From positions 558,001-622,000 of the forward strand of contig NZ_JRKI01000003.1 of assembly GCF_000935125.1 (NCBI RefSeq): 64,000 nucleotides of DNA, written 5' to 3'. Position numbers and translations under genes: made by a program. Below the pieces are notes generated by a model. That model was not told where the DNA came from. It worked only from the letters and a program-made list of their open reading frames with translations, and ran no database searches. Of the stretch, positions 53,366 to 62,026 are shown piece by piece. This DNA is from Streptomyces natalensis ATCC 27448. GTDB taxonomy: Bacteria; Actinomycetota; Actinomycetes; Streptomycetales; Streptomycetaceae. The first letter of the stretch is position 1. Every line of letters begins with the position of its first letter.

Positions 53366-54586
53366 GTGGCGTCCAACAGGCCCACCCCCGAGGTTCCCTC
53401 CCCCGCCGGCCTCGACGGCCGGGGTCCGTTCGGCCACCAGGGCCCGTTCGACGACCGGGGCCGGTTCGACGGTCCGGGGCATGCCGACGGTCCGGATTTC
53501 TTCGACGGCTCCGGTGTCGTCTACGAGGGCGGTGACCACGACCGCGAACGGGACGGCATCCGTGCCGACGACGGGCCGTGGGAGGAATGGAACCCCACCG
53601 AGGACTCCGTCCGCTCCGTCCGCGGCAAGCACAGGGTGGCCAAGCAGCGCAGCGGCGGTCTCGCGCGCAGCGGCACGGTCCTGGGAGTCGGCGTCATCGC
53701 GGCGGTCGGCGCGGGCGGTATGGCCACCGCCGAGGGCCGCCCGCCGGTCCCGATCTCGATGCCGGACATCGGCGGGATGGCCGACGACCTCGCCGCCGAG
53801 CTGCCGGCTGCCGCCGAGTCCCTCCCCGGCGTCGGCTCGCTCATATCCGACTCCGGCTCCGGTGCCGCCTCGGGCTCCGGCGCCGCCTCCGGTCCCCTCA
53901 CCCAGGCGGGCCTCAGCCGGCACGAGGCCGCCCAGGGCGCCGGCGCCGGCGAGGCGCTGCGGCACCGGATCCTCCAGCAGGCCGACGCACAGCAGGACGC
54001 CGCCGAACAGGAGCAGCTCGACACCGCGGAGTCCACCGCGATCACCCGGGCCGCCCAGGACGCCTCCGCCCACCAGACGACCGCCGAGAAGGCCGCGGCC
54101 GCCAAGAAGGCGGCAGAGCTGGAGGCCCGGCGCAAGGCCGAGGAAGCGGCCCGCAAGAAGGCGGAGGCCGCACGCCGCGCCCAGCTCGCCAAGAGCTACA
54201 TCACCCCGGTCGCCTCCTACACCCTCACGGCCGGCTTCGGTGAGAGCAGCGATCTCTGGGTGGCGACCCACACCGGCCAGGACTTCGCCGCACCGACCGG
54301 CACTCCGGTCAGGGCAGTTCACTCCGGCACCATCACCCAGGCGGGCTGGGCCGGCTCCTACGGTTACCGCATCGTCCTCACCCTCGACGACGGCACCGAG
54401 CTCTGGTTCTGCCACCTCTCCTCCATGGTCCAGACCTCCGGCAAGGTGAGCACCGGCGACGTCATAGCCCGCGTCGGCGCCACCGGCAACGTCACCGGCC
54501 CCCACCTCCACCTGGAGGTCCGCCCCGGCGCCGGCGCCCCGATAGACCCGATGCCGTGGCTGCGGGAGCACGGACTGAACGTGTGA
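53366..54586 (+). CDS. M23-family peptidoglycan endopeptidase
   Basis: 406 residues. A ~85-residue acidic/polar N-terminus precedes a membrane or signal segment (SGTVLGVGVIAAVGAGGMATAEG). An Ala/Glu/Lys coiled coil (about 195-275) follows, then the LytM domain: THTGQDFAAPTGTPVRAVHSG, and HLHLEV supplying zinc ligands. It cleaves peptide cross-links in the wall. The GTG start is served by AAGGAG ten bases upstream, at the end of a c-di-AMP riboswitch, so expression is tied to c-di-AMP and osmotic or wall state. Confidence 0.93.
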   Translation: MASNRPTPEVPSPAGLDGRGPFGHQGPFDDRGRFDGPGHADGPDFFDGSGVVYEGGDHDRERDGIRADDGPWEEWNPTEDSVRSVRGKHRVAKQRSGGLARSGTVLGVGVIAAVGAGGMATAEGRPPVPISMPDIGGMADDLAAELPAAAESLPGVGSLISDSGSGAASGSGAASGPLTQAGLSRHEAAQGAGAGEALRHRILQQADAQQDAAEQEQLDTAESTAITRAAQDASAHQTTAEKAAAAKKAAELEARRKAEEAARKKAEAARRAQLAKSYITPVASYTLTAGFGESSDLWVATHTGQDFAAPTGTPVRAVHSGTITQAGWAGSYGYRIVLTLDDGTELWFCHLSSMVQTSGKVSTGDVIARVGATGNVTGPHLHLEVRPGAGAPIDPMPWLREHGLNV

Positions 54587-54671
54587 GGCGGGTACCCATC
54601 CGGCCTGTTCCCGCCTGATCCGACCTGCTCAGGCGGGAATAACCCCCCTTCCGCCGACGTTGTCTTGACGC

Positions 54672-55631
54672 ATGACCGCACCACTGACCGCACCCCGCAC
54701 ACCCCTCGGCTCGCTCTCCGTCTCCCCCCTCTGCCTCGGGGGCAACGTCTTCGGCTGGACGGCGGACGAGGCCGAATCCTTCGCCGTACTCGATGCGTAC
54801 GTGGCCGGCGGCGGCAACTTCATCGACACCGCGGATGTCTATTCGGCCTGGGTGCCCGGCAACCAGGGCGGCGAGTCCGAAACCGTCATCGGCAACTGGC
54901 TGGCGTCCCGCCGCAACCGCTCCGACGTCGTCATCGCCACCAAGGTCGGCGCGCCCTCACACCCCCACCTCAGGGGCCTCTCCGCCGCCACCATCAAGTC
55001 CGCGGTGGACGCCTCCCTCACCCGCCTGCGCACCGACTACATCGACCTCTACTACACGCACTACGACGACGAGTCCGTCGAGGTCGGAGAGTTCCTCACC
55101 ACCCTCGACGACCTCGTCCGGGCCGGCAAGGTCCGCGAGATCGCCGCGTCCAACATCTCGGCGGCCCGCCTGTCGGAATCCCTGGCCTTCTCCGACCGCG
55201 AGGGCGTGGCCCGTTACGTGGCGCTCCAGCCGCACTACAACCTGGTCTCCCGCGACACCTACGAGGGCGAGCTCGCCGACGTCGCCGCCCGCAACGGCCT
55301 GGCCGCGGTCCCGTACTACGCCCTCGCCTCGGGCTTCCTGACGGGCAAGTACCGCCCGGAGGCCACGGTCGACAGCGCCCGCTCCGAGAAGGCCGCGCAG
55401 TATCTCGCCACCGAGCGCGGCCGCCGCGTCCTGCGGGCCCTTGACACCGTCGCCACGGCCCACGAAGCCGAGATCGCCACCGTGGCCCTCGCCTGGCTCG
55501 CCGCCCGCCCCACCATCGCCGCCCCCATCGCCAGCGCCCGCACCCTGACCCAGCTCCCACCCCTCCTGGCCGCCACCGGCCTGACCCTCACGGAGTCCGA
55601 CATGACCCTCCTCAACGAGGCGTCGGCGTAA
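54672..55631 (+). CDS. Aldo/keto reductase
   Basis: 319 residues. The catalytic tetrad is visible: Asp52 (IDTADVYS), Tyr57, Lys91 (IATKVG) and His130 (LYYTHYDDE). The order fits NADPH-dependent AKRs of the voltage-channel-beta/YajO type. C-terminal PIASARTLTQL is the cofactor phosphate site. The physiological carbonyl substrate is unknown. Confidence 0.92.
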   Translation: MTAPLTAPRTPLGSLSVSPLCLGGNVFGWTADEAESFAVLDAYVAGGGNFIDTADVYSAWVPGNQGGESETVIGNWLASRRNRSDVVIATKVGAPSHPHLRGLSAATIKSAVDASLTRLRTDYIDLYYTHYDDESVEVGEFLTTLDDLVRAGKVREIAASNISAARLSESLAFSDREGVARYVALQPHYNLVSRDTYEGELADVAARNGLAAVPYYALASGFLTGKYRPEATVDSARSEKAAQYLATERGRRVLRALDTVATAHEAEIATVALAWLAARPTIAAPIASARTLTQLPPLLAATGLTLTESDMTLLNEASA

Positions 55632-55665
55632 CGCCCCCACGGGTACGCGTTCGCGCCGTTGGCGG

Positions 55666-55770
55666 GTAACGGGCCGGGCCGGGTACGCGCCGGGGCGGGT
55701 ACGCGCCGGGTACGCGCCCGGGGCGGGGCGGGTACGGGTACGGGCCGGGTACGCGCCGGGGCGGGGCCAC
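55666..55770. repeat. GGGTACGCGCCGGG-type short tandem repeats
   Basis: Seven or so degenerate copies of a GGGTACG(CGCCGGG) unit fill the spacer between two convergent genes. Non-coding by appearance. Confidence 0.7.
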
Positions 55771-55816
55771 CACACGGCGGCCCCGCCCCGCCCGCACGGC
55801 CAATCGATGAACCCCG

Positions 55817-56119
55817 CTACTTCCGGCGATCCACCACCGCCCACGACGCCACGGCAACCCCACCCGCCACCGCACACACCGAAGGCCACGCCCCGATCTT
55901 CTTGGCCAGCGGATGCGCCCCCACAAACCCGGCCATATAGGCCCCGCCCAGCGCCGCCGCCGCGCCCGCACCGGCCTTACGCCGCCACTCCGTCGCCGCC
56001 ACGGCCCCCGCCGCCGCCAACACCACACCCCCAAGCGGCCGCTTCTTCGTCCAACGGGCCACCCCATAGCCACCGATGATGCCGCTTGCGGCCACTGCTG
56101 CGGTGGGAACTTCGGCCAT
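55817..56119 (-). CDS. Small membrane protein
   Basis: 100 residues, mostly hydrophobic, with about three short membrane segments (ASGIIGGYGVARW, LGGVVLAAAGAVAA, VCAVAGGVAVASWAVV) and a basic C-terminus. GGAGGAGG lies eight bases before the ATG. It is not a recognised family, but typical of the conserved small membrane proteins of Streptomyces. It follows the vsr gene by 38 bp. Confidence 0.72.
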   Translation of the reverse strand: MAEVPTAAVAASGIIGGYGVARWTKKRPLGGVVLAAAGAVAATEWRRKAGAGAAAALGGAYMAGFVGAHPLAKKIGAWPSVCAVAGGVAVASWAVVDRRK

Positions 56120-56157
56120 GGGAGCAACCTCCTCCGTAGGGGAATCTCTCCTTGACC

Positions 56158-56622
56158 TTACGCGGGGTGGTGTGGTGGGGAGGGGCGGCCGGGGTGCCGT
56201 TGCTTGGCCACAAGTACGGCCTCGGCCACCGCCTCGGCCACTCGGTCGGGGGCCTCGTGCTCCCAGAAACGCAGGACCGTCCATCCCGCCGACTCCAGGT
56301 GAGCGGTGGTCTCGGTGTCGCGGGCCATATTGCCCTCGAGCTTCGAGCGCCACCACTGCGCATTGGCCCTGGGGCTGGTGGCGTGTTCGGGGCAGCCGTG
56401 CCAGAAACAGCCGTCGAGGAACACGGCGATCCGCAGGCCGGGGAAGGCGATGTCGATTGTGCGCCGTGACATACCCGGCACACGGCGCTGCAGCCGGTAA
56501 CGGAGGCCCGCGGCGTACAGCAGTCGGCGTACGGCCAGCTCCGGCTCGGTGTCCCGTCTGCCCTGTCGGCTCATCCGCGCGGAGACGCCGGGTGAGGACG
56601 GGAAGACGGGGGGGCGTGTCAT
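56158..56622 (-). CDS. vsr: Very short patch repair (Vsr) endonuclease
   Basis: About 154 residues. Vsr nicks beside T:G mismatches made by deamination of 5-methylcytosine. RDTEPELAVRRLLYAAGLRYRLQRRVPG, the catalytic Asp in RTIDIAFPGLRIAVFLDGCFWHGCPEHATSP and WEHEAPDRVAEAV match the family, including the zinc-site cysteines. The start is uncertain: ATG 56622 lacks a ribosome binding site, and a GTG at 56640 is possible. Its usual partner, a cytosine-C5 methyltransferase, lies directly upstream but is broken. Confidence 0.88.
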   Translation of the reverse strand: MTRPPVFPSSPGVSARMSRQGRRDTEPELAVRRLLYAAGLRYRLQRRVPGMSRRTIDIAFPGLRIAVFLDGCFWHGCPEHATSPRANAQWWRSKLEGNMARDTETTAHLESAGWTVLRFWEHEAPDRVAEAVAEAVLVAKQRHPGRPSPPHHPA

Positions 56623-56649
56623 GAGCCAAGGATGGCTCACCGCCCCTTA

Positions 56650-57397
56650 AAGCCGTGTAGCGACCCCTGTCGAGCCAGCCTTCGTCTTCGGCGAACTCGC
56701 AGATCCGGCCGTCGCTCTTGCCGATCAGGTGGCGTTGCTTGCGCGCCGCCATGGACTTCCACAACACCGTCCCCACCGTCGGAGCAGGGGCGAGCGAGGG
56801 TTCCGGCCACTGGAACCGCGCCGAGACCTCGGCACGCAGTGCGACGAGCAGACCGAGCTTCCGGTCCTGAGCGAGCCCGAAAACCGCTTGCATTGAGGGT
56901 CCGCCAGTGCAGCTCGTATCCGAGGTGCTCCAGTTCCAGGCGCGCGAATTCACGTATGTCGCGGAAGGCATCGTCGTCGACCAGCGCGGGCACGTTCTCG
57001 ATCAGTACAGCCCTTGGCCGTACTTCCGCGACCAGCCATACGGTCGCCTCGAACAGTTCCTGCTCGTAGCGGTCCTCGGCGCGCTCGTCGCTGCGTACGA
57101 CTTCACCCGTGGCAGCCCCGCCGCAATCAGGTCCACGTCGTACGCGTAGCGATGCTCCTGGCCCACGAAGTCCCGCAGATCCATCTCCAACACGCGCCAT
57201 CCGAGGCGGTTGGCCCGCAACGCGGCACATGCGTGCCGGTTCCGCTCGAACAACGCAACCGGATCGAAACCGGCGGCCTCCAGGCCCATGGCCAACCCGC
57301 CGGCTCCGGCACAGACTTCCAGAGATGTGTGACGTACGGCTGCCAAGCCCCCTCGCTCCTTTCGGTGATCGGTCTGGTGATCGTGTCGTTCCGTCAC
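56650..57397 (-). pseudogene. Decayed DNA (cytosine-5)-methyltransferase
   Basis: Three pieces in different frames. 57397 to about 57110: SLEVCAGAGGLAMGLEAAGFDPVALFERN up to DLIAAGLP, the SAM-binding part. About 57100 to 56900: ELFEATVWLVAEVRPRAVLIENVPAL, holding the ENV motif. About 56895 to 56650: FGLAQDRKLGLLVALRAEV, with the QDR motif. The Pro-Cys catalytic loop that should follow AAGLP is missing, as is most of the target-recognition domain. At least two frameshifts and a deletion are needed to explain this, so it is inactive unless the sequence has errors. Confidence 0.8.
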
Positions 57398-57450
57398 GTC
57401 GTGCCTGTGTCAGGAACGTCCCGGTGAGGAAGGGATTCGTGGGGTTGCTG

Positions 57451-58821
57451 TCACGGGCAGGGCGGCCCGTCCGTACTCGCCACCGCCTCCGTCAACGCAG
57501 CCTCCTTCAACGCCGCCTGTGCCCAGGGCCGGTAGCGCCACAGGTGCAGCAGCAGCTCGTGCTCCCGGTTGCTGAAGTCCGGTGTGGGGCCCATGAGATG
57601 GGCGCGGCGGCGGTGGAAGGAGAGGGCCGTGGCGAGGGTGGTGTATTCGGTGACGGCGCGGGCGGCGGTGGGGCCCTGGGTGCGGCGGGCTATGCGGCGG
57701 GCCAGGGTGCGGGTCCTGCGGGAGGAGAGGGCGGCGGGTTCGGTGGGGGTGAGCCAGCCGGTGGCCGTGTACGGGGCGAGGTAGCTGCGCAGGGAGAGGA
57801 GTTCCTGCCCGCGGGACCAGATCGCCAGCCAGGTGACGGTGAGGAAGACCGGGACCATGAACAGCCCGTAGACGCTGAGGAAGCCGAGGTCGCCGAGGAT
57901 GGTCGCGCCGTTCCAGATGGCGTGGAGGAGGACGGCGGTGAGCAGGCCCAGCAGGGCGATTGCGGCGCGGGTGGTACGGCGGCGGTCGGGGCGGTTGGCG
58001 GCTATTCCGAACGCGAGGCCCGTGAGCATGGTGAAAAGAGGGTGGGCGAAGGGGGAGACGACGATACGGATGAAGAAGGTGCCGGCGGTGAGGGAGTGCA
58101 GGCCGGAGTGGCCCATCGACTGGTCCTCGCCGAAGGCCCTGCCCAGATAGAGGATGTTCTCGGTGAAGGCGAAGCCGGTGGCGCTGAGGCCGGCGAGGAC
58201 GAGGCCGTCCGTGATGCCGTCGAAGTCGCGGCGGCGGAAGCGGTAGAGGAGGAGGACGGCGGCCGCCTTGACCGGCTCCTCCACGACGGGGGCGATGATC
58301 GTCGAGCCCCAGGTCTGGGCTTCGGACGGGGATTCGCCGAGGACGTTGGCCGCCACCCAGTCGGTGACGAAGCCGTTGGCGAGTATCGCGACCAGGGTGG
58401 CCGCGCACGCACCCCAGGCGAAGGCGAACGCGAGATGCCGCCACGGCTCCGGTTCTATGTGATCCAGCCAGCAGAAAGCCGCGATCAGCGGCGGTACGGG
58501 GAACACGGCGAGACCGAGGCCGACCAGAAAGCCCTCGGTTCCGGTATGGCGGCGGACGATGGCGAGGATGATCACGCCACAGAGCGCGAGCAGCGAGACC
58601 AGTGCGAGCGCACGCACCGTCTTGCTGCGCCACAGTGCGGGGCGCCGACGCGGCCGGTGGGCGGGGGGCTCGGGAGCGTCGGCGTACGGAGCGGGTGTGT
58701 CCGGGGTGGGTGTGTACGGGTCAGGAGTGTGGGTGTCCGCGGCGGCGTGCGGGCTTGGCGCGTACGCCGGGGAGGGCGGCTGCGGGGGCGGCGGCGGGCA
58801 GGGGTGCCTGGACGGGTACAC
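57451..58821 (-). CDS. PrsW-family intramembrane metalloprotease
   Basis: 456 residues. A ~65-residue Pro-rich cytoplasmic N-terminus is followed by eight or so membrane spans. The glutamate pair at 181-182 (VVEEPVKAA), FTENILYLG, SPFAHPLFT and LLHAIWNGA are the conserved metal and catalytic motifs of PrsW. Such proteases cleave anti-sigma factors or other membrane proteins; no anti-sigma gene is adjacent. The GTG start at 58821 has a modest AGGGTCGACAG upstream. Confidence 0.88.
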   Translation of the reverse strand: MYPSRHPCPPPPPQPPSPAYAPSPHAAADTHTPDPYTPTPDTPAPYADAPEPPAHRPRRRPALWRSKTVRALALVSLLALCGVIILAIVRRHTGTEGFLVGLGLAVFPVPPLIAAFCWLDHIEPEPWRHLAFAFAWGACAATLVAILANGFVTDWVAANVLGESPSEAQTWGSTIIAPVVEEPVKAAAVLLLYRFRRRDFDGITDGLVLAGLSATGFAFTENILYLGRAFGEDQSMGHSGLHSLTAGTFFIRIVVSPFAHPLFTMLTGLAFGIAANRPDRRRTTRAAIALLGLLTAVLLHAIWNGATILGDLGFLSVYGLFMVPVFLTVTWLAIWSRGQELLSLRSYLAPYTATGWLTPTEPAALSSRRTRTLARRIARRTQGPTAARAVTEYTTLATALSFHRRRAHLMGPTPDFSNREHELLLHLWRYRPWAQAALKEAALTEAVASTDGPPCP

Positions 58822-58897
58822 CTGTCGACCCTAACGAGGGCGGGGAGCGAGCGGACGAGGGCCACCGCCCTACCGGCAGCGCTGCCCACGGCCGCCC

Positions 58898-58984
58898 GCG
58901 GAACACTGCGGCCGTTTGCGGAACGCTACGGATGCCTGCGGAACGCTACGGCCGCCTGTGGCACGTTACGGCCGCCTGCGGAAC
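58898..58984. repeat. 20-bp tandem repeat overlapping the trmB 3' end
   Basis: Units beginning GCGGAACGCTACGG recur at 58898, 58918, 58938 and 58958, and partly at 58978. The trmB stop (58966-58968) lies within the fourth unit, so the repeat extends into its last codons. Confidence 0.8.
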
Positions 58985-59871
58985 ATCAGGTCATGGACGA
59001 CATGACCCTTGTCCAGCCCCTGCCCCTCGAACCTCGTGAGCGGGCGGAAGTCCGGCCGGGGGGCGTACGAGGGGTGGAGGTTCTCCAGCGTCGGCTCGGC
59101 GGAGAGGACCTCGAGCATCTGCTCGGCGTACGGTTCCCAGTCGGTCGCGCAGTGCACCAGGGCGCCGGGGGCGAGCCGGGTGGAGGCGAGCGAAACGAAC
59201 TCCGGCTGGATCAGGCGGCGCTTGTGGTGGCGCTTTTTCGGCCAGGGGTCGGGGAAGAAAACGCGCAGGCCGGCGAGGGAGCCGGGGGCGAGCATCTCGC
59301 GCAGCAGGATGATCGCGTCGCCGTTGGCGACCCGGATGTTGGACAGACCGTTCCGCTCCGCGAGACCGAGCAGATTGCCCTGGCCGGGAGTGTGCACGTC
59401 ACAGGCGAGGATGCCGGTGTCCGGGTCGGCGGCGGCCATCTGTGCGGTGGCCTCGCCCATGCCGAAACCGATCTCCAGGACGACCGGCCGCCCGTCGAAG
59501 AATTCGGCCAGATCGATGCGGGAGAGCCCGTCGATGTCCCGGCCCCACTTCGGCCACAGGCGGCGCAGCGCATCGGCCTGCGAGGGCGAGACGCGGCTGC
59601 GGCGGGGCTGGAAGGAGCGGATCCGCCGCTCGTGATGCGAGCCCGCGGGATCCGCGGCGGGCCCGGTCCCGTCGGGGAACATCGGCCCGCCGCGCCGCGG
59701 CACGGCCGCCGATGCGGCGGTGGCACCGAGGCGGGGGGCTTCCTGCGGCGCGGGGCTCGCCGGGGCGGCGGGGGCCTGCGCGCCGGCTTCCAGGCCGTCG
59801 GCCTCGGGGGCGTCGTCGGCCTTGGTACGGCCGGCTTCGTCGGTTGCGGGGGTGGCGGGATTCTCGGACAC
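58966..59871 (-). CDS. trmB: tRNA (guanine-N7-)-methyltransferase
   Basis: 301 residues. It makes m7G46 in tRNA. VLEIGFGMGEATAQMA is the SAM site, FFPDPWPKKRHHKRRLIQPEF the family signature, and CATDWEPYAEQM lies near the end. An ~80-residue Ala/Pro-rich, probably disordered leader is longer than usual. The stop codon falls in a tandem repeat, so the last residues may vary between strains. Confidence 0.93.
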   Translation of the reverse strand: MSENPATPATDEAGRTKADDAPEADGLEAGAQAPAAPASPAPQEAPRLGATAASAAVPRRGGPMFPDGTGPAADPAGSHHERRIRSFQPRRSRVSPSQADALRRLWPKWGRDIDGLSRIDLAEFFDGRPVVLEIGFGMGEATAQMAAADPDTGILACDVHTPGQGNLLGLAERNGLSNIRVANGDAIILLREMLAPGSLAGLRVFFPDPWPKKRHHKRRLIQPEFVSLASTRLAPGALVHCATDWEPYAEQMLEVLSAEPTLENLHPSYAPRPDFRPLTRFEGQGLDKGHVVHDLMFRRRP

Positions 59872-60077
59872 AGTGTGTTGATTCTACGGATGGGGTGCGG
59901 GGAAGTGAGCGGCCCGGTACTGAGCCTGGCCTGAAGTGCCAGGCAGTGGTGGGGGTGCTGGGGGCGTGGGGGCAATGCCTCTATATGAGAAGGGGGTTGG
60001 CGCGGCGCGTTGTGGCATTCCTACGATGCGCCGCTGAATAGGAAAGATTTTCTAAAAACCACGGGGGTCGGTTCATC

Positions 60078-61904
60078 GTGTCGCAGGGCGGCCAGGGAAG
60101 CGCCGGGAATCCGCAACAGCCACCACCGACCGGGCAGGGGGCACCGGGAGTGCCGCCGGCCGGCGCGCCGGCGGCGGGGCCGACCGTCCCCCCGCCCGCC
60201 CCGCCCCAGGGGCAGCTGCCGGGGGCGCCCGGGGCCGGCTGTCAAGGCCCGCCCGGGGCTCCCGGTCAGCCGCCGGTGGGCGGGGCCCCGTACGGCGGCC
60301 CGGCTCAGCCGCACCCCGCCCCCGGGCCGTACGCCGCTCCCGGCCAGCCGGGCCAGCCGGGCCAGCCGGGCCAGCCGGGCCAGCCGGGCCAGCCGGGCCA
60401 GCCGGGCCAGCCGGGCCAGCCCGGCCAGCCCGGTCAAGGCGGCCCGCAGTATCCCGCGCCGCAGGGCCCGCCCCCGGGCCAGCCCCAGCAGGGCTACGCG
60501 TACCCGCCCGCCCCGCAAGGCGGTCAGCAGCCGCCCCCGCCGTACGGGCAAACCCCGGCGCCCGGGCCGGCACCGTTCCCTGGCGGGCCCGCGGCGCCCC
60601 AGTTCGGGCCGAACGCCACGCCCGCCCGTAGCGGTGCCCCGGTTGCCCTCATCCTGGTCCTCGTGATGGTCGTGCTGATCGGAGCCGGCGTCGGCGGGTA
60701 CTTCCTCCTGTCGGGCGACGACTCCGACGGCAAAGCGCCCCCCGCAAACGCCATGCAGCAGTTGTGGAAGGCACCGTCGCCCATGTCCGACCGCGAGGGG
60801 CAGGACGAGAACGGGCTGCGCTCGATGTGGTTCAACGACGATGACGTCATCTACGGCGACGGCGCGGGTGTGCGCGCCTACAACCTCAAGAGCGGCAAGA
60901 AGGAATGGACCGTCAAAACGCCCGAGGGTGCGGGCGAGGTCTGCGCGATGTCCAAGGAGCCCAGTGACGACGGCGTCGGTGCGGTGATCTTCGATGCCGG
61001 TGGCAACGACTGCGCCTATCTCTCCGTCATCGACACCGACACCGGGCACACGCTGTGGTCGAAGGACCTCAAGGACAGCTGGCACGAGGAGGACAGCCCG
61101 GAGGTCGTGGTGAACTCGAAGGTCGTCGAGGTCTCGATCGGACGGAACACCGCCGCCTATTCCCTCAACCACGGTGTGAAGCTCTGGCACCTGGTGGCAC
61201 GTGGTGGCGGCTGCCTGTACTCGACCGCGCTGAGCCCCCAGTACCTGGCCGCGGTCAGCGAGTGCACCGCGGCGAAGCCAAAGCACCAGATGACCCTCCA
61301 GGACCTGGAGTACGACAGCATCCATTCGGAGATCCCCGGCGAGAAGCGGTCGATCGATGAGATCTTGTCGGACGATCCCCTGACGGTGCTCATGCACACC
61401 GACAACAACGGCGCGCCCAACCCCGACCGCTTCCTTCAGACCTTCACGGATGAGGGGAAGCCGGATCACTCATTCAAGCTTGAGGGCGAGCTGAAGAAGC
61501 TGAAGTTCGGCCCGCGCACCAGCTACGTCGATACGGACAACCAGGTGCTGGTGTCGGAGTACGGCGACTACCACGGCATCGCGGCGATGGACCTGAAGAC
61601 CGGCAAGCTGCTGTGGAAGAAGTTCGGCTCGGAGGCCATCGCCGGCGTGGACCGCGAGGGGGTGATCGTGGTGACCGATTCGCTGGGCGGCGCCGATGCC
61701 GTGCACCAGAAGGTGATGGCGATCGGTCTTCGCGACGGCAAGGAGAAGGAGCTGGGTTCGCTCTACGACCCGAAGCACGCCCTGCCCAGCCCGGACCAGA
61801 TGTCCCTCTCCTGGTACGGCGGCGAGAACACTCTCTTGATCCAGAGCACGTCGCTCAGCAATGACGGGCAGAGCGTTCAGGCCCTGAAGGCACCGATGCA
61901 CTGA
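60078..61904 (+). CDS. PQQ-like beta-propeller membrane protein with a collagen-like tract
   Basis: 608 residues. A Pro/Gly/Gln-rich cytoplasmic region (about 1-190) contains ten or so perfect GQP triplets at residues ~89-118, coded by a 9-bp repeat at 60342-60431. One membrane span (VALILVLVMVVLIGAGVGGYFLLSG) follows, then an extracytoplasmic propeller with typical blade motifs (LKSGKKEWTVKTPEG, TDTGHTLWSKDLKD, LKTGKLLWKKFGSE). No enzymatic residues for PQQ use are evident; it is probably a binding or scaffold protein. The start is a GTG. Confidence 0.85.
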   Translation: MSQGGQGSAGNPQQPPPTGQGAPGVPPAGAPAAGPTVPPPAPPQGQLPGAPGAGCQGPPGAPGQPPVGGAPYGGPAQPHPAPGPYAAPGQPGQPGQPGQPGQPGQPGQPGQPGQPGQPGQGGPQYPAPQGPPPGQPQQGYAYPPAPQGGQQPPPPYGQTPAPGPAPFPGGPAAPQFGPNATPARSGAPVALILVLVMVVLIGAGVGGYFLLSGDDSDGKAPPANAMQQLWKAPSPMSDREGQDENGLRSMWFNDDDVIYGDGAGVRAYNLKSGKKEWTVKTPEGAGEVCAMSKEPSDDGVGAVIFDAGGNDCAYLSVIDTDTGHTLWSKDLKDSWHEEDSPEVVVNSKVVEVSIGRNTAAYSLNHGVKLWHLVARGGGCLYSTALSPQYLAAVSECTAAKPKHQMTLQDLEYDSIHSEIPGEKRSIDEILSDDPLTVLMHTDNNGAPNPDRFLQTFTDEGKPDHSFKLEGELKKLKFGPRTSYVDTDNQVLVSEYGDYHGIAAMDLKTGKLLWKKFGSEAIAGVDREGVIVVTDSLGGADAVHQKVMAIGLRDGKEKELGSLYDPKHALPSPDQMSLSWYGGENTLLIQSTSLSNDGQSVQALKAPMH

Positions 61905-61956
61905 CGTCCGGCGCCGCCACGCCCCGCCACCTCAGGGCGGTTTCGGCCCCGGCTCT

Positions 61957-62022
61957 CCCGGCTCCCGGCCCCTCCAGCGCTCCCGGCTTCCCCGGGGCGT
62001 GCGGGAGGGGCCGGGAGCCGGG
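61957..62022. terminator. Strong bidirectional terminator
   Basis: Perfect 19-bp arms (CCCGGCTCCCGGCCCCTCC and complement) around a GC-rich inner part, between the convergent PQQ-like and lhgO genes. Confidence 0.8.
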
Positions 62023-62026
62023 CTCG

